A stretch of DNA of 64,000 bases from NCBI RefSeq assembly GCF_000400505.1, contig NZ_CM001857.1, positions 1,262,631 to 1,326,630 of the forward strand, given 5' to 3'. The notes beneath the pieces were generated by a model. It had not been told where the DNA came from. It saw nothing but the letters and a program-made list of their open reading frames with translations, and did not search any database. This document shows positions 1 to 8,590 of this stretch, piece by piece (position 1 is the first letter of the stretch; every line of letters starts with the position of its first letter). The translations under genes were made by a program, and so were the position numbers. The DNA comes from Musicola paradisiaca NCPPB 2511 (GTDB taxonomy: Bacteria; Pseudomonadota; Gammaproteobacteria; Enterobacterales; Enterobacteriaceae).

Positions 1-2
1 GC

Positions 3-437
3 AAAGAGGTACGTCTGCGTAACGCCTACGTTATTAAAGCCGAACGTATCGATAAGGATGAACAGGGCGCCATTACCACGATTTACTGCAGTTATGATGC
101 GGATACCTTGAGTAAGGATCCGGCGGACGGCCGCAAGGTAAAAGGGGTTATTCATTGGGTTTCTGCTGCTCATGCACTGTCTGCGGAATTCCGCTTGTAT
201 GATCGTCTGTTTAGCGTACCGAATCCCGGTGCTGCGGATGATTTTCTCTCCACGATCAACCCGGATTCTCTGAGGATCGTGCAAGGGGTTGTTGAGGCGA
301 GCTTGAGCCAGGCTCAGGCGGAAAAAGCCTATCAGTTTGAACGTGAAGGGTATTTTTGTGCTGACCCGGTATACTCCAGTGTTGAACATCTGGTGTTCAA
401 TCGTACTGTTGGTCTGAGAGACAGCTGGGTGGGTTAA
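3..437 (+). CDS. glnS: Glutaminyl-tRNA synthetase, C-terminal part (cut by the window edge)
   Basis: The frame is open from the first bases and ends at a TAA at 435-437. The visible 144 residues match the C-terminal anticodon-binding beta-barrel region of bacterial GlnS, including IHWVSA and the ending [16 protein letters not shown]. The enzyme charges tRNA-Gln in the cytoplasm; the catalytic Rossmann domain lies outside the window. A strong intrinsic terminator follows 20 bases after the stop. Next to fur and fldA this is the usual enterobacterial order. The first two bases of the window belong to an incomplete codon. Confidence 0.95.
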   Translation, partial: KEVRLRNAYVIKAERIDKDEQGAITTIYCSYDADTLSKDPADGRKVKGVIHWVSAAHALSAEFRLYDRLFSVPNPGAADDFLSTINPDSLRIVQGVVEASLSQAQAEKAYQFEREGYFCADPVYSSVEHLVFNRTVGLRDSWVG

Positions 438-459
438 TACTATTGACACCTCGCATGAC

Positions 460-489
460 AAAAAAACCGCCGAGTGGCGGTTTTTTTTA
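460..489 (+). terminator. Rho-independent terminator after glnS
   Basis: An A-run leads into the stem CCGCC, loop GAGT, stem GGCGG, then eight T. The A-run also makes it usable from the other strand, so it may serve the converging fur transcript. Confidence 0.9.
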
Positions 490-600
490 GCCGGATATGT
501 TGCAAGGCAGGAATCAGGCTACTGATTCGCTATGATTGCGTCACGTATTCGGTGCGTAAAAAAACGCTTTCTGCGGTTTTTTTAACACTCGGATAAGTAA

Positions 601-1047
601 TTAGCGCTCTTCATGCAGGCTATCATCTTCACGGCAGTTGCCGTCAATACAGTGACCATAAAGATATAAACTGTGGTTGGTCAGCTTGATGCCGTGTTTT
701 TCAGAGATCTCGCGCTGACGCGCCTCGATGGATTCGTCGCTGAATTCGATAACACGACCGCAATCCAGACAGATAAGGTGATCATGATGGTGCTGTTGGG
801 TCAGTTCAAATACCGATTTACCACCTTCAAAATTATGTCGGGTGACAATGCCGGCGTCATCGAACTGGTTCAGTACGCGATAGACCGTCGCCAGACCGAT
901 TTCTTCGCCCATATCGATCAGCTTCTTATAGAGATCTTCCGCGCTGACGTGATGGCACTCAGGAGCCTGAAGCACTTCCAGTATTTTTAATCGGGGAAGT
1001 GTGACTTTCAGGCCGGCCTTCTTTAATGCGGTATTATTGTCAGTCAT
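601..1047 (-). CDS. fur: Ferric uptake regulator Fur
   Basis: A 148-residue iron-responsive repressor, the same length as E. coli Fur. The N-terminal winged helix (about residues 1-80) binds Fur boxes. The C-terminal dimerisation domain carries the metal-binding HHHDH at 86-90 and the C93-x2-C96 zinc pair, with a second Cys pair in CIDGNC near the end. With Fe2+ bound it represses iron acquisition genes. It lies downstream of fldA on the same strand with about 320 bases between them and its own promoter. The ATG at 1047 starts the conserved MTDNNTALKKAGLK. Confidence 0.98.
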   Translation of the reverse strand: MTDNNTALKKAGLKVTLPRLKILEVLQAPECHHVSAEDLYKKLIDMGEEIGLATVYRVLNQFDDAGIVTRHNFEGGKSVFELTQQHHHDHLICLDCGRVIEFSDESIEARQREISEKHGIKLTNHSLYLYGHCIDGNCREDDSLHEER

Positions 1048-1134
1048 GCGGATATTGTCCTGTTGCTCTACTTTTTGTCAGTCAGGCTGATAGCCTGGTC
1101 TCATCGGTCGGCTTAAAAAAGGTTACTGCCCTCA

Positions 1135-1163
1135 ATTATAGGACTGCACTGTCGAAATGAAAA
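1135..1163 (-). promoter_or_regulatory. Candidate fur promoter
   Basis: On the minus strand a perfect TATAAT (1135-1140) is followed by TTGAGG and lies 17 bases downstream of a weak -35 (TTTTCA, 1158-1163). It is about 90 bases upstream of the fur ATG. An eight-codon ORF (1078-1104, minus) lies in the leader. E. coli fur has an upstream coupled ORF, but I could not establish an equivalent here, because the frame overlapping the fur ATG is closed by a TAG shortly upstream. Confidence 0.5.
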
Positions 1164-1338
1164 CAGCCTAACCTTTACCATACTATTCCCGCCTACTACA
1201 CAGATCTACGATCTATGCCCCGTTGACGAGAGCAATATTGCGATGCGGCAAGCAAACCGGAAAATATTATACTCTGTTGTAGCAGAAAGTTAAAAAATCG
1301 TATTTATCTATATGATAGGTTTTATCTCTTGATAAGAG

Positions 1339-1363
1339 ATGGCCCTGGATTTGGCAGGGCCAT
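1339..1363 (-). terminator. Hairpin after fldA
   Basis: A perfect 9-bp stem (ATGGCCCTG / CAGGGCCAT) with a 7-base loop lies six bases past the fldA stop. A second 7-bp hairpin (ATCTCTT-GAT-AAGAGAT) overlaps its distal edge. There is no clear T-run, so it may be a processing or partial termination signal. The rest of 1048-1369 holds the fur promoter and no gene. Confidence 0.5.
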
Positions 1364-1369
1364 TGTCTG

Positions 1370-1897
1370 TTAGGAGAGTAATGTTTTGAGATTCATCTCT
1401 TCGCTGATCTGTTTTACCCAGGCGGCGACCCGTTCTGTCGTCAATTCCGGCTGACGGTCTTCATCTATGGCGAGCCCGATAAAATGCTTGTCATCCACCA
1501 GGCCTTTCGATGCCTCAAAATAGTAACCTTCCGTCGGCCAGTTGCCGACGATGGTGGCGCCGCGCGGCTCAATAATGTCACGGATAGTCCCCATGGCATC
1601 ACAGAAATACTCGGCGTAGTCTTCCTGGTCTCCACAGCCGAAAATCGCTACTAGCTTGCCGGCGAAATCGATCTCTTCCAGCGTAGGGAAAAAATCATCC
1701 CAGTCGCACTGCGCTTCACCGTAGTACCAGGTCGGGATACCCAGCAACAGGATGTCAAAACGCTCAAGATCTTCTTTACTGCTTTTGGCAATGTCATGAA
1801 TTTCAGCAACTTCGGTTCCAAGATGCTGTTGGATTGCTTTGGCGATATTTTCAGTGTTGCCTGTGTCACTGCCAAAGAAAATGCCTATGAGAGCCAT
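1370..1897 (-). CDS. fldA: Flavodoxin 1
   Basis: A 175-residue long-chain flavodoxin, an FMN-binding electron carrier of the cytoplasm. It feeds pyruvate formate-lyase activation, methionine synthase reactivation and isoprenoid synthesis. The phosphate-binding loop GSDTGNTENIA is at residues 9-19, and the FMN-stacking segments TWYYGEAQCDWDDF and GCGDQEDYAEYFCDA follow. It starts at the ATG in MALIGIFFGSD. Placement directly upstream of fur is the standard enterobacterial arrangement and fits coordinated iron and flavodoxin control. Confidence 0.97.
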   Translation of the reverse strand: MALIGIFFGSDTGNTENIAKAIQQHLGTEVAEIHDIAKSSKEDLERFDILLLGIPTWYYGEAQCDWDDFFPTLEEIDFAGKLVAIFGCGDQEDYAEYFCDAMGTIRDIIEPRGATIVGNWPTEGYYFEASKGLVDDKHFIGLAIDEDRQPELTTERVAAWVKQISEEMNLKTLLS

Positions 1898-2300
1898 GGA
1901 TTGGATAACCTCTTAATTTCTAAGGATATGGTGTATGTCTCACCAGCGATCCGGTAATGATAGCAGACAGTTTATAGTGGAGAAACTCGAATCTCTATGC
2001 CGCCCGACGGGATAAGTAAATGGCAGTGTTAATTTCATTACTTAATTTTTTTAGTTTTTTAAAAATACAGGTCTGTAATATCTCATTGGAAAATAGACGG
2101 ATTGCTAAAAAGCATAATAATTTTTAGCTTTTTAAAGGCGTTAACGCGCTAAATGTTCCTGTGATTTGGTCGATGAATGGAACAAGTTTCTTCGTGAAAT
2201 GTAAATCACAGCAATGTTTTTTGCGCAATCATAGTCTTTATTTATTGCATACCTCACAACAAATCTTACCTTGTGTAATCATTCAGGCTGGAGTCTATCT
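1898..2300. other. Divergent intergenic region, fldA / chemoreceptor
   Basis: 403 AT-rich bases between two divergent genes. They must hold both promoters. No convincing sigma-28 element (TAAA-N15-GCCGATAA) or clean CRP palindrome was found upstream of the chemoreceptor. No ORF with a ribosome-binding site is seen. Confidence 0.5.
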
Positions 2301-3986
2301 ATGCAATTCCTGAAAAATATTGCTATTCGCACCGCAATGATGTGGGTACTGGGTACCTTTTGTGCGCTATGGGTTGCGGTGTCGGTTTATACTATGTACT
2401 CGTTTCGTACCATGAACGAGACGTCAAAAACCAGTTCATTGCTGGTTAACAATATGGATTTGGTGAATACGGGGAATGATCAGTATTTTCGAATGGTGAC
2501 TCGGTTAGCGCGCGGCGTGGACTATCGTAAGAGTGGTGATAACCAAAAAGCCGACGAACAGCAGAAGTCATCTCTGGCTGCACTAGATTTACTGAAATCC
2601 AACCTTGAGGCATTCAAAAAGATCGACCATGCCGGTTTGTCGCAGTCGTTAGTGGATGCGGTTATCCGGGATTGGGAAAACCTGATTACTCAAGGGGTCG
2701 AACCCATGTATCAGCGGGCGGTGGAAAATAATCTCGTCGAGTATGACAAATTCGCCAAAGATGTCGTGCCGGTTTTCAGCCGTCAATTCAATGTCTCTTT
2801 TACCAATTTCAACAAGGCCGGTTCCGAAATGTTCGTGGATGCTGGAAAACGCCTTGAAAAAATAACCTGGTATGGACAAAACATTCTGCTGGCCGGGTTG
2901 GCTGGCGGCCTGTTGATGCTGTTAATGACGGATCGCTATCTGGTTGCTTATCTGGTACGTCCTCTGAATGATCTGCGTGATCATTTCCAGGTAATTGCGT
3001 CTGGCAGGTTGGGCAAACCGATTATAGATTTCGGCAACAACTGCGTGGGCAGGCTGTTTCCGTTGTTGAGAGATATGCAGTCCAGCCTGGCTAATACGGT
3101 CAGCACTATTCGTTCCAGCGCGGATACCATTTATCAGGGGGTATCCGAAATTGCGTCCGGTAACAACGATCTGGCGGCGCGAACGGAATCGCAGGCTGCT
3201 GCGCTTGAGGAAAGCGCTGCCAGCATGGAAGAGCTTACGTCAACCGTGAAACAGAATGCGGACAACGCCAGCCATGCCAGTCAGCTGGCCAATCAGGCGT
3301 CGCAGACCGCCAGCAAAGGCGGGAAGCTGGTCGACAATGTCGTGAAAACCATGGCCGATATTTCCGGCAGCTCGAAGAAAATCGCCGAAATCACGAGTGT
3401 GATCAACGGAATTGCATTTCAGACCAATATCCTGGCGCTGAATGCCGCGGTGGAAGCTGCGCGTGCGGGTGAGCAAGGGCGTGGTTTTGCCGTGGTGGCG
3501 GGCGAAGTAAGAAGCCTGGCGCAGCGCAGCGCTCAGGCGGCGAAAGAAATAGAGGGATTGATCGCCGAATCTGTCCGTTGTGTAGATTCAGGATCAGCCT
3601 TGGTTGCCGACGCCGGCAATACCATGAGCGAGATCGTGACTGCTGTCACCAATGTGACGGATATCATGTCCGAGATCGCCGTCGCGTCTTCCGAACAAAG
3701 CAAGGGGATCGCACAGGCAGGGCTGGCGATTACGGAGATGGACGGCGTTACTCAACAGAATGCTTCGCTGGTTCAGGAAGCGTCTGCAGCGACTCGTTCT
3801 CTGGAAGAACAGGCCGCCATCCTGACAGAAGCGGTGTCCGTATTCCGGTTATCGGAACACCAATCCGTCTCTGCTCAACCCTCCCGCCCTCGCATGGAGC
3901 CGAAAACGATCCCGACGCCTGCAGCCAAAGCATTACCTGCGAGTGGGAAAAGCAGTAAGGGAAGTGATAACTGGGAAACGTTCTGA
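2301..3986 (+). CDS. Methyl-accepting chemotaxis protein with C-terminal NWETF
   Basis: 561 residues. TM1 is at about 9-31, a periplasmic four-helix-bundle-type sensor spans about 32-193, TM2 is at 194-216, then come a HAMP linker and a long cytoplasmic methyl-accepting coiled coil. The hairpin tip [20 protein letters not shown] (about 368-390) is the standard CheA/CheW-binding tip. The last five residues are NWETF, the CheR/CheB-docking pentapeptide of high-abundance receptors such as Tar and Tsr. The ATG at 2301 is preferred over the TTG at 2271 because GGAG lies 8-11 bases upstream and TM1 then begins naturally. E. coli has no receptor here. The sensor domain is divergent and the ligand cannot be told from sequence. 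Confidence 0.93.
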   Translation: MQFLKNIAIRTAMMWVLGTFCALWVAVSVYTMYSFRTMNETSKTSSLLVNNMDLVNTGNDQYFRMVTRLARGVDYRKSGDNQKADEQQKSSLAALDLLKSNLEAFKKIDHAGLSQSLVDAVIRDWENLITQGVEPMYQRAVENNLVEYDKFAKDVVPVFSRQFNVSFTNFNKAGSEMFVDAGKRLEKITWYGQNILLAGLAGGLLMLLMTDRYLVAYLVRPLNDLRDHFQVIASGRLGKPIIDFGNNCVGRLFPLLRDMQSSLANTVSTIRSSADTIYQGVSEIASGNNDLAARTESQAAALEESAASMEELTSTVKQNADNASHASQLANQASQTASKGGKLVDNVVKTMADISGSSKKIAEITSVINGIAFQTNILALNAAVEAARAGEQGRGFAVVAGEVRSLAQRSAQAAKEIEGLIAESVRCVDSGSALVADAGNTMSEIVTAVTNVTDIMSEIAVASSEQSKGIAQAGLAITEMDGVTQQNASLVQEASAATRSLEEQAAILTEAVSVFRLSEHQSVSAQPSRPRMEPKTIPTPAAKALPASGKSSKGSDNWETF

Positions 3987-3998
3987 GTGATTGAACCC

Positions 3999-4016
3999 GG
4001 CGTCATGGATGACGCC
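3999..4016. terminator. Hairpin between the chemoreceptor and ybfE
   Basis: GGCGTCAT / ATGACGCC inverted repeat with a 2-base centre, between two converging genes. There is no T-run, so termination is plausible but weakly supported. Confidence 0.35.
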
Positions 4017-4026
4017 AACAAAGACG

Positions 4027-4308
4027 TCAGGTTTTCTCTCCGGCCAACTGGGCCAGCAACATTTGCTCAATCAATTCGCTGCGGCTGATGTTTTTTTCCT
4101 CAGCCAACGCATTCAGAATTTCCACGGCTTCGTGGTTTATCTTCAATTCTATACGCCGCAAGCCGCGAACCCGATCACGCCGAAGTTGGTTGCGTTTGTT
4201 GATTCGCAACTGTTCATCACGGGAAAGCGGATTAGTTTTGGGGCGGCCAGGGCGACGCTCATCCGCGAACAGATCAAGCGTGGTGCGATCCGTTTGTTCT
4301 TTTGCCAT
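4027..4308 (-). CDS. ybfE: YbfE, small LexA-regulon-type DNA-binding protein
   Basis: 93 residues, about the length of E. coli YbfE. A basic middle (RRDRVRGLRRIELKINHEA) is followed by a ribbon-helix-helix-like C-terminus (EILNALAEEKNISRSELIEQML). The N-terminus MAKEQTDRTTLDLFADERRPGRP is family-typical. In E. coli ybfE belongs to the SOS regulon. I see no good CTGT-N8-ACAG LexA box in the roughly 190 bases upstream here, so SOS control is unproven. It lies downstream of ybfF on the same strand. Function is unknown beyond likely DNA binding. Confidence 0.88.
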   Translation of the reverse strand: MAKEQTDRTTLDLFADERRPGRPKTNPLSRDEQLRINKRNQLRRDRVRGLRRIELKINHEAVEILNALAEEKNISRSELIEQMLLAQLAGEKT

Positions 4309-4425
4309 AAGTCATGGTACTGCAAGAAATTCGGCCAAAACACAACGCTGCTCCGTCATTGCGGGCGGCGGTGTTTTGATGAAATGTGGTTAACGATGCA
4401 AGGCCAGTGAGCCGTTCCTTTTTCT

Positions 4426-4493
4426 GCGCGCGCCATAATACCCCAGCCGCCGCCGCTGCGACAACGGTTTGTACCGCATTGAGCGGCGCGCGC
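4426..4493. repeat. Widely spaced perfect inverted repeat
   Basis: GCGCGCGCC (4426-4434) and GGCGCGCGC (4485-4493) are exact reverse complements 50 bases apart, flanking a GCC-rich stretch in the ybfF-ybfE gap. They could fold the transcript, or may simply reflect local GC richness. Confidence 0.4.
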
Positions 4494-4500
4494 GGCACGA

Positions 4501-5283
4501 TTAATCGTCATTCAGAAACCGGTTTACCACCCTTAGCACCGCATCGGGTTTTTCTGCATGCACCCAATGTCCCGCTCCATTGACGACGTGTGCTTTCGCC
4601 TGCGGAAATTGACGCAACAGCGCTCCGCGGTAACGATCATCCAGATAAGGCGAATTGCCGCCACGGATGAACAGTATCGGGCCATGCCAGGCGGGGATTT
4701 CCTGCCAGCCGACGATATTTTCGTATTGATCCCAGAGCACGGGAACGTTAAAGCGCCATTCACCTTGCTGGAACGACTTCAGCAGAAACTGGACAATGCC
4801 TTCTTCACCTGGCAAGTAGGGGCGCATCAGATCGGCGGCTTCGCTGCGTCGGATTACGCCGGCCTCACTCACGGCGCGGATAGCGGCGAAAACCTTATCG
4901 TGACGGCGCACCTGATAATCCACCGGTGCGATATCAATGGCGACGATGCGGTCGATACGCTCGGGGAGTTGCGCACTCAACGCCATGGATGCTTTGCCTC
5001 CCATCGAATGGCCGATCAGAATGACGCGCTCGCATCCCAGTTCGTTAATCAACTGGCATATATCCTCAGCCATAACGGAATAATTCATTTCCGGCGCACG
5101 CGGCGATAGCCCGTGGTTACGCAGATCGATTTGCACGGTGTCGTGACGCTGTTGCAGATCGCGGGCCAGTACGCCCAGATTGTCGAGGGTGCCAAACAGC
5201 CCATGAATGAGAATGACGGGAAGACGATTCTGCGGTTGTTGTGCGTTTTGCCAGCGATAATTCAATTTCATGGTGAAGTTCAT
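4501..5283 (-). CDS. ybfF: YbfF alpha/beta-hydrolase (esterase)
   Basis: 260 residues. The oxyanion segment HGLFGTLDNLG is near residues 27-37, the nucleophile elbow is GHSMGG (Ser93), and the catalytic His is in GAGHWVHAEKP (His239). E. coli YbfF hydrolyses short-chain acyl esters, acyl-CoA and malonyl-CoA in vitro; its physiological substrate is unclear. An in-frame ATG four codons later (5271) gives MKLNYRW, which matches the E. coli start better, so either is possible. It is transcribed away from seqA. Confidence 0.93.
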   Translation of the reverse strand: MNFTMKLNYRWQNAQQPQNRLPVILIHGLFGTLDNLGVLARDLQQRHDTVQIDLRNHGLSPRAPEMNYSVMAEDICQLINELGCERVILIGHSMGGKASMALSAQLPERIDRIVAIDIAPVDYQVRRHDKVFAAIRAVSEAGVIRRSEAADLMRPYLPGEEGIVQFLLKSFQQGEWRFNVPVLWDQYENIVGWQEIPAWHGPILFIRGGNSPYLDDRYRGALLRQFPQAKAHVVNGAGHWVHAEKPDAVLRVVNRFLNDD

Positions 5284-5553
5284 TCAGAGAGACAGAGGGT
5301 TAGGGTATCATGACTTTACTCAGCAATCCTGCCGCAGTATAAATCCGCAGTGCCCATGAGGGCCGCGGGCGGGGCACAGTCAGAGGCCGCTCGGTGATGG
5401 CGAAAGGGAAAGCCAGTCGAGGTCAGATTAATCGGCGACCGGCCTGAGGATTTTCCTGAATGTGATACCGATGAGGCTGTTCGCCGTTGGTCGGTAACGC
5501 TTAATTTGTATAATCCCTAATGATTAAAGATTAAGAAACAGCACTGGATAAAG

Positions 5554-6084
5554 ATGAAAACTATTGAGGTCGACGAAGAGCTTTATCGTTATATCGCCAG
5601 CCATACCCAACACATTGGCGAAAGCGCATCGGATATTTTGCGTCGGATGCTGAAATTCAATGAGGCGCTTGTGGCTGCTGAAACGATAACCCCTGCGGTG
5701 GAAGACGCTCAGCCTGCGGCGTTGCAAGGCACGCGAGACAAGGTTAGGACCTTGCGTGAGTTGCTGCTTTCTGATGAATACGCTGAACAGAATAAGGCGA
5801 TCAATCGTTTTATGCTGGTACTGTCCACCTTGTATAGCCTGTCTTCTCAGGAATTCGCCGCCGCTACCGAGTCATTGCATGGCCGTACCCGCGTCTACTT
5901 CGCCGGGGATGAGCAAACGTTAATGCTGCACGGTAATCACACCAAGCCCAAACATATTCAGGGCACGCCATACTGGGTGATTACCAATACCAATACCGGT
6001 CGCAAGCGAAGCATGATTGAGCACATCATGCTGGCCATGCAGTTTCCACCGGAACTGATAGAAAAAGTTTGCGGCACCATTTAA
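5554..6084 (+). CDS. seqA: SeqA, negative modulator of replication initiation
   Basis: 176 residues. The N-terminal oligomerisation domain (MKTIEVDEELYRYIASHTQ through LRRMLKF) is joined by a linker to the C-terminal domain that binds hemimethylated GATC (about residues 65-176, with the conserved GRTRVYFAGDE and TPYWVITNTNTGRKR). SeqA sequesters oriC and newly replicated GATC sites from re-initiation. The linker differs from E. coli (181 residues). pgm starts 25 bases after the stop, so the two are probably co-transcribed, as in E. coli. Confidence 0.97.
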   Translation: MKTIEVDEELYRYIASHTQHIGESASDILRRMLKFNEALVAAETITPAVEDAQPAALQGTRDKVRTLRELLLSDEYAEQNKAINRFMLVLSTLYSLSSQEFAAATESLHGRTRVYFAGDEQTLMLHGNHTKPKHIQGTPYWVITNTNTGRKRSMIEHIMLAMQFPPELIEKVCGTI

Positions 6085-6108
6085 ATCACTGCGTCAGGAA
6101 AATACGCC

Positions 6109-7752
6109 ATGGCAAATCATCCACGTGCTGGCCAGCCAGCCCGACAGAGCGACCTGATTAATGTCGCACAGTTGACGTCCCAGTATTATGTGTTGCGCCC
6201 GGAGATTTCCAATCCGGCGCATGCGGTGAAGTTCGGTACCTCTGGTCATCGCGGCAGCGCAAGCCGCCACAGTTTCAATGAGGCGCACATTCTCGCCATT
6301 GCTCAAGCCATTGCTGAAGAGCGGAGCCGTCAGGGCGTTACCGGCCCTTGCTATGTCGGTAAAGATACCCATGCGTTGTCCGAGCCGGCGTTCATTTCAG
6401 TGTTGGAAGTGCTGACGGCGAACGGTGTGGATGTGGTGATTCAGCAGGACAATGGCTTTACGCCGACGCCTGCGGTGTCCAATGCCATTCTGGTGCATAA
6501 CCGTAACGGCGGCGCTCTGGCGGACGGTATTGTGATCACGCCGTCCCACAATCCGCCGGAAGACGGCGGCATCAAATATAACCCAACCAATGGCGGCCCG
6601 GCGGATACCCATCTGACCAGCGTTATCGAAAAGCGCGCCAATGCGCTGCTGGCGGATAATCTGCGCGAAGTGAAGCGTCTGACGCTGGATAAAGCTCGCC
6701 AGAGCGGGTATTTGCACGAGCAGGATCTGGTTCAGCCCTATGTCGAAGGGTTGACGTCGGTGGTGGACATGGCGGCAATCCAGCGTGCCGGTTTGAAACT
6801 GGGCGTCGACCCGCTGGGCGGTTCGGGTATCGCCTACTGGCAGCGCATCGCCGAGCATTACAAACTGGATCTGACGCTGGTCAACGACGCGGTGGATCAG
6901 ACGTTCCGTTTCATGACGCTGGATCACGACGGCGTGATCCGCATGGATTGCTCTTCCGGTTCGGCGATGGTGGGCTTGCTGTCGCTGCGTGACAAGTTTG
7001 ATTTGGCGTTCGCCAACGATCCGGATTATGACCGTCACGGCATCGTCACACCGGCCGGGTTGATGAATCCAAACCATTATCTGGCCGTGGCCATTGATTA
7101 TCTGTTCCGTCACCGTCCGCAGTGGGGCAGTGATGTCGCCGTCGGGAAAACGCTGGTGTCGAGCGCCATGATCGATCGCGTGGTGGCGGATTTGGGTCGC
7201 AAGCTGGTGGAAGTGCCGGTTGGCTTTAAGTGGTTTGTCGACGGTTTGTTTGATGGGAGCCTGGGTTTCGGCGGTGAAGAGAGCGCCGGGGCGTCGTTCC
7301 TGCGTTTCGACGGGAAACCGTGGTCGACCGACAAGGACGGCATCATTCTGTGCCTGCTGGCGGCCGAAATGACCGCCGTGACCGGTAAGAACCCGCAGCA
7401 GCACTATGATGCGCTGGCCGCACGTTTTGGTGCGCCGAGCTACAACCGCCTGCAAGCGTCGGCGACGCATGCCCAGAAAGCGGCGTTGTCCAAATTGTCG
7501 CCTGAACAGGTGGCGGCCAGTACGCTGGCCGGCGATCCGATCACCGCACGTTTGACGGCGGCGCCGGGTAATGGCGCGTCCATCGGCGGGCTAAAAGTGA
7601 TGACGGAAAACGGCTGGTTTGCCGCGCGTCCGTCCGGCACGGAAGAGGCGTATAAAATCTACTGCGAAAGTTTCCTGGGTGCCGAGCATCGCGAACGGAT
7701 CGAAAAAGAAGCGGTGGAAATCGTCAGCGCCGTGCTGAGCAACGCGAAGTAA
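6109..7752 (+). CDS. pgm: Phosphoglucomutase
   Basis: 547 residues (E. coli 546). Interconverts glucose 1-phosphate and glucose 6-phosphate in the cytoplasm, linking galactose use, glycogen and UDP-glucose synthesis. The active-site loop TPSHNPP puts the phosphoserine at Ser146. The metal loop is DPDYDRHG, the sugar-binding segment GEESAGASF, and the phosphate-binding C-terminus ARPSGTE. It follows seqA closely and ends at a strong hairpin. The gal genes that feed glucose 1-phosphate to it lie near the far end of the window. Confidence 0.98.
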   Translation: MANHPRAGQPARQSDLINVAQLTSQYYVLRPEISNPAHAVKFGTSGHRGSASRHSFNEAHILAIAQAIAEERSRQGVTGPCYVGKDTHALSEPAFISVLEVLTANGVDVVIQQDNGFTPTPAVSNAILVHNRNGGALADGIVITPSHNPPEDGGIKYNPTNGGPADTHLTSVIEKRANALLADNLREVKRLTLDKARQSGYLHEQDLVQPYVEGLTSVVDMAAIQRAGLKLGVDPLGGSGIAYWQRIAEHYKLDLTLVNDAVDQTFRFMTLDHDGVIRMDCSSGSAMVGLLSLRDKFDLAFANDPDYDRHGIVTPAGLMNPNHYLAVAIDYLFRHRPQWGSDVAVGKTLVSSAMIDRVVADLGRKLVEVPVGFKWFVDGLFDGSLGFGGEESAGASFLRFDGKPWSTDKDGIILCLLAAEMTAVTGKNPQQHYDALAARFGAPSYNRLQASATHAQKAALSKLSPEQVAASTLAGDPITARLTAAPGNGASIGGLKVMTENGWFAARPSGTEEAYKIYCESFLGAEHRERIEKEAVEIVSAVLSNAK

Positions 7753-7770
7753 TTCCTGCTGGATGGTAGT

Positions 7771-7794
7771 CGGGCGCTGTATCGGCAGCGCCCG
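7771..7794 (+). terminator. Hairpin after pgm
   Basis: A perfect 9-bp GC-rich stem (CGGGCGCTG / CAGCGCCCG) with a 6-base loop, 19 bases past the pgm stop. No T-run follows. It lies between converging genes and may block readthrough from either side. Confidence 0.5.
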
Positions 7795-7838
7795 CTGTCG
7801 GATGTGACGGATTCGCCGGTTCGTCAGTTCATCTCTCG

Positions 7839-8267
7839 TCAGCCGAGCGCAACCAACAGCGCGCCTGCCGAGATCAATGCAACACCCACGCCCGCCAACA
7901 GCGACACTTTTTCTCCCAACAGAATGACGGCCAGGATCACGGCAAACACCACGCTGAGCTTATCGATAGGGGCAACCTGCGCCACATTGCCGTTTTTCAA
8001 CGCCATGAAATAGAACAACCAGGACAGCGCGCCGGCCACACCGCTCAGAACGATAAACAACATGGCCTGGTGATTGGTCAGCACATCGCTGACCAGCGAC
8101 AGCTTACCCTGAGCCACCACCACACCGACCAGAAACAGCGCCATGATCACGGCACGAACGGCGGTGGCGGTGTTGGCGTCCAATTGTTGCAGGCCTATCT
8201 TGCCAAACAGCGCCACCAGCGCGGCGCACAGCGCAGAAAGCAGCGCATAGAACAACCAGCTACTCAC
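7839..8267 (-). CDS. Single-domain EamA (DMT superfamily) membrane transporter
   Basis: 142 residues, almost all hydrophobic, with about five transmembrane helices and one EamA domain. Usual DMT exporters have two such domains in about 290 residues, so this is a half-size member that presumably works as a dimer. It starts MSSWLFYALLSALCAALVALFGKIGLQ, with an Asp-Asn-Thr loop, and ends ISAGALLVALG. The substrate is unknown. It stands alone, converging with pgm and divergent from the orphan gene at 8591. Confidence 0.85.
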   Translation of the reverse strand: MSSWLFYALLSALCAALVALFGKIGLQQLDANTATAVRAVIMALFLVGVVVAQGKLSLVSDVLTNHQAMLFIVLSGVAGALSWLFYFMALKNGNVAQVAPIDKLSVVFAVILAVILLGEKVSLLAGVGVALISAGALLVALG

Positions 8268-8590
8268 ATGAATCCCCTAAGAAAATGATATCTGTTCGCA
8301 AATGCTACGCCGATGCGGCAGCGGGCGCCAGTCTGTAAAAAAACGACGCGGTCGGTACCGGCGCCGGGCGGTTATGCTGTCAATTGCTGTACTTACGTCT
8401 AGTTACATTTATTAACCCAAAACGATAGATTGACACCGTAAATCTTTTCGGATTATGCCGCTGATGGCGGCGGTCTGCGCCTGCCTGGGATGTTCGACAA
8501 CAGTCTCGGTATGAGGCCGCCGCCGATGTTTCGTCTGTTCGTAAAGGCGACTCGTTGCCCGTCAGTCCTCTGAGAATAAGGAGAATATTG
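8268..8590. other. Divergent intergenic region before the orphan gene
   Basis: 323 bases. A consensus -35 TTGACA is at 8430-8435, but no good -10 sits 17 bases on. Overlapping it is a sigma-28-like pair: TAAA at 8439-8442 and GCCGCTGA at 8457-8464 (6 of 8 to GCCGATAA), spaced 14 instead of the usual 15. A Shine-Dalgarno AAGGAG (8578-8583) precedes the ATG at 8591. Confidence 0.35.

Noticed and set aside
1078..1104. Eight-codon ORF in the fur leader as an uof equivalent
   Set aside because: No clear ribosome-binding site, no overlap with fur, and the frame that does overlap the fur ATG is closed by a nearby stop.
2230..2300. Flagellar sigma-28 promoter ahead of the chemoreceptor
   Set aside because: No GCCGATAA-like element with a correctly spaced TAAA was found.
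4309..4500. LexA box upstream of ybfE
   Set aside because: No CTGT-N8-ACAG match with acceptable similarity was found on either strand.
6397..7470. 357-codon open frame on the minus strand across pgm
   Set aside because: It is the antisense shadow of pgm: Arg/His/Gln-rich, no family resemblance, no ribosome-binding site, while the plus strand is clearly phosphoglucomutase.
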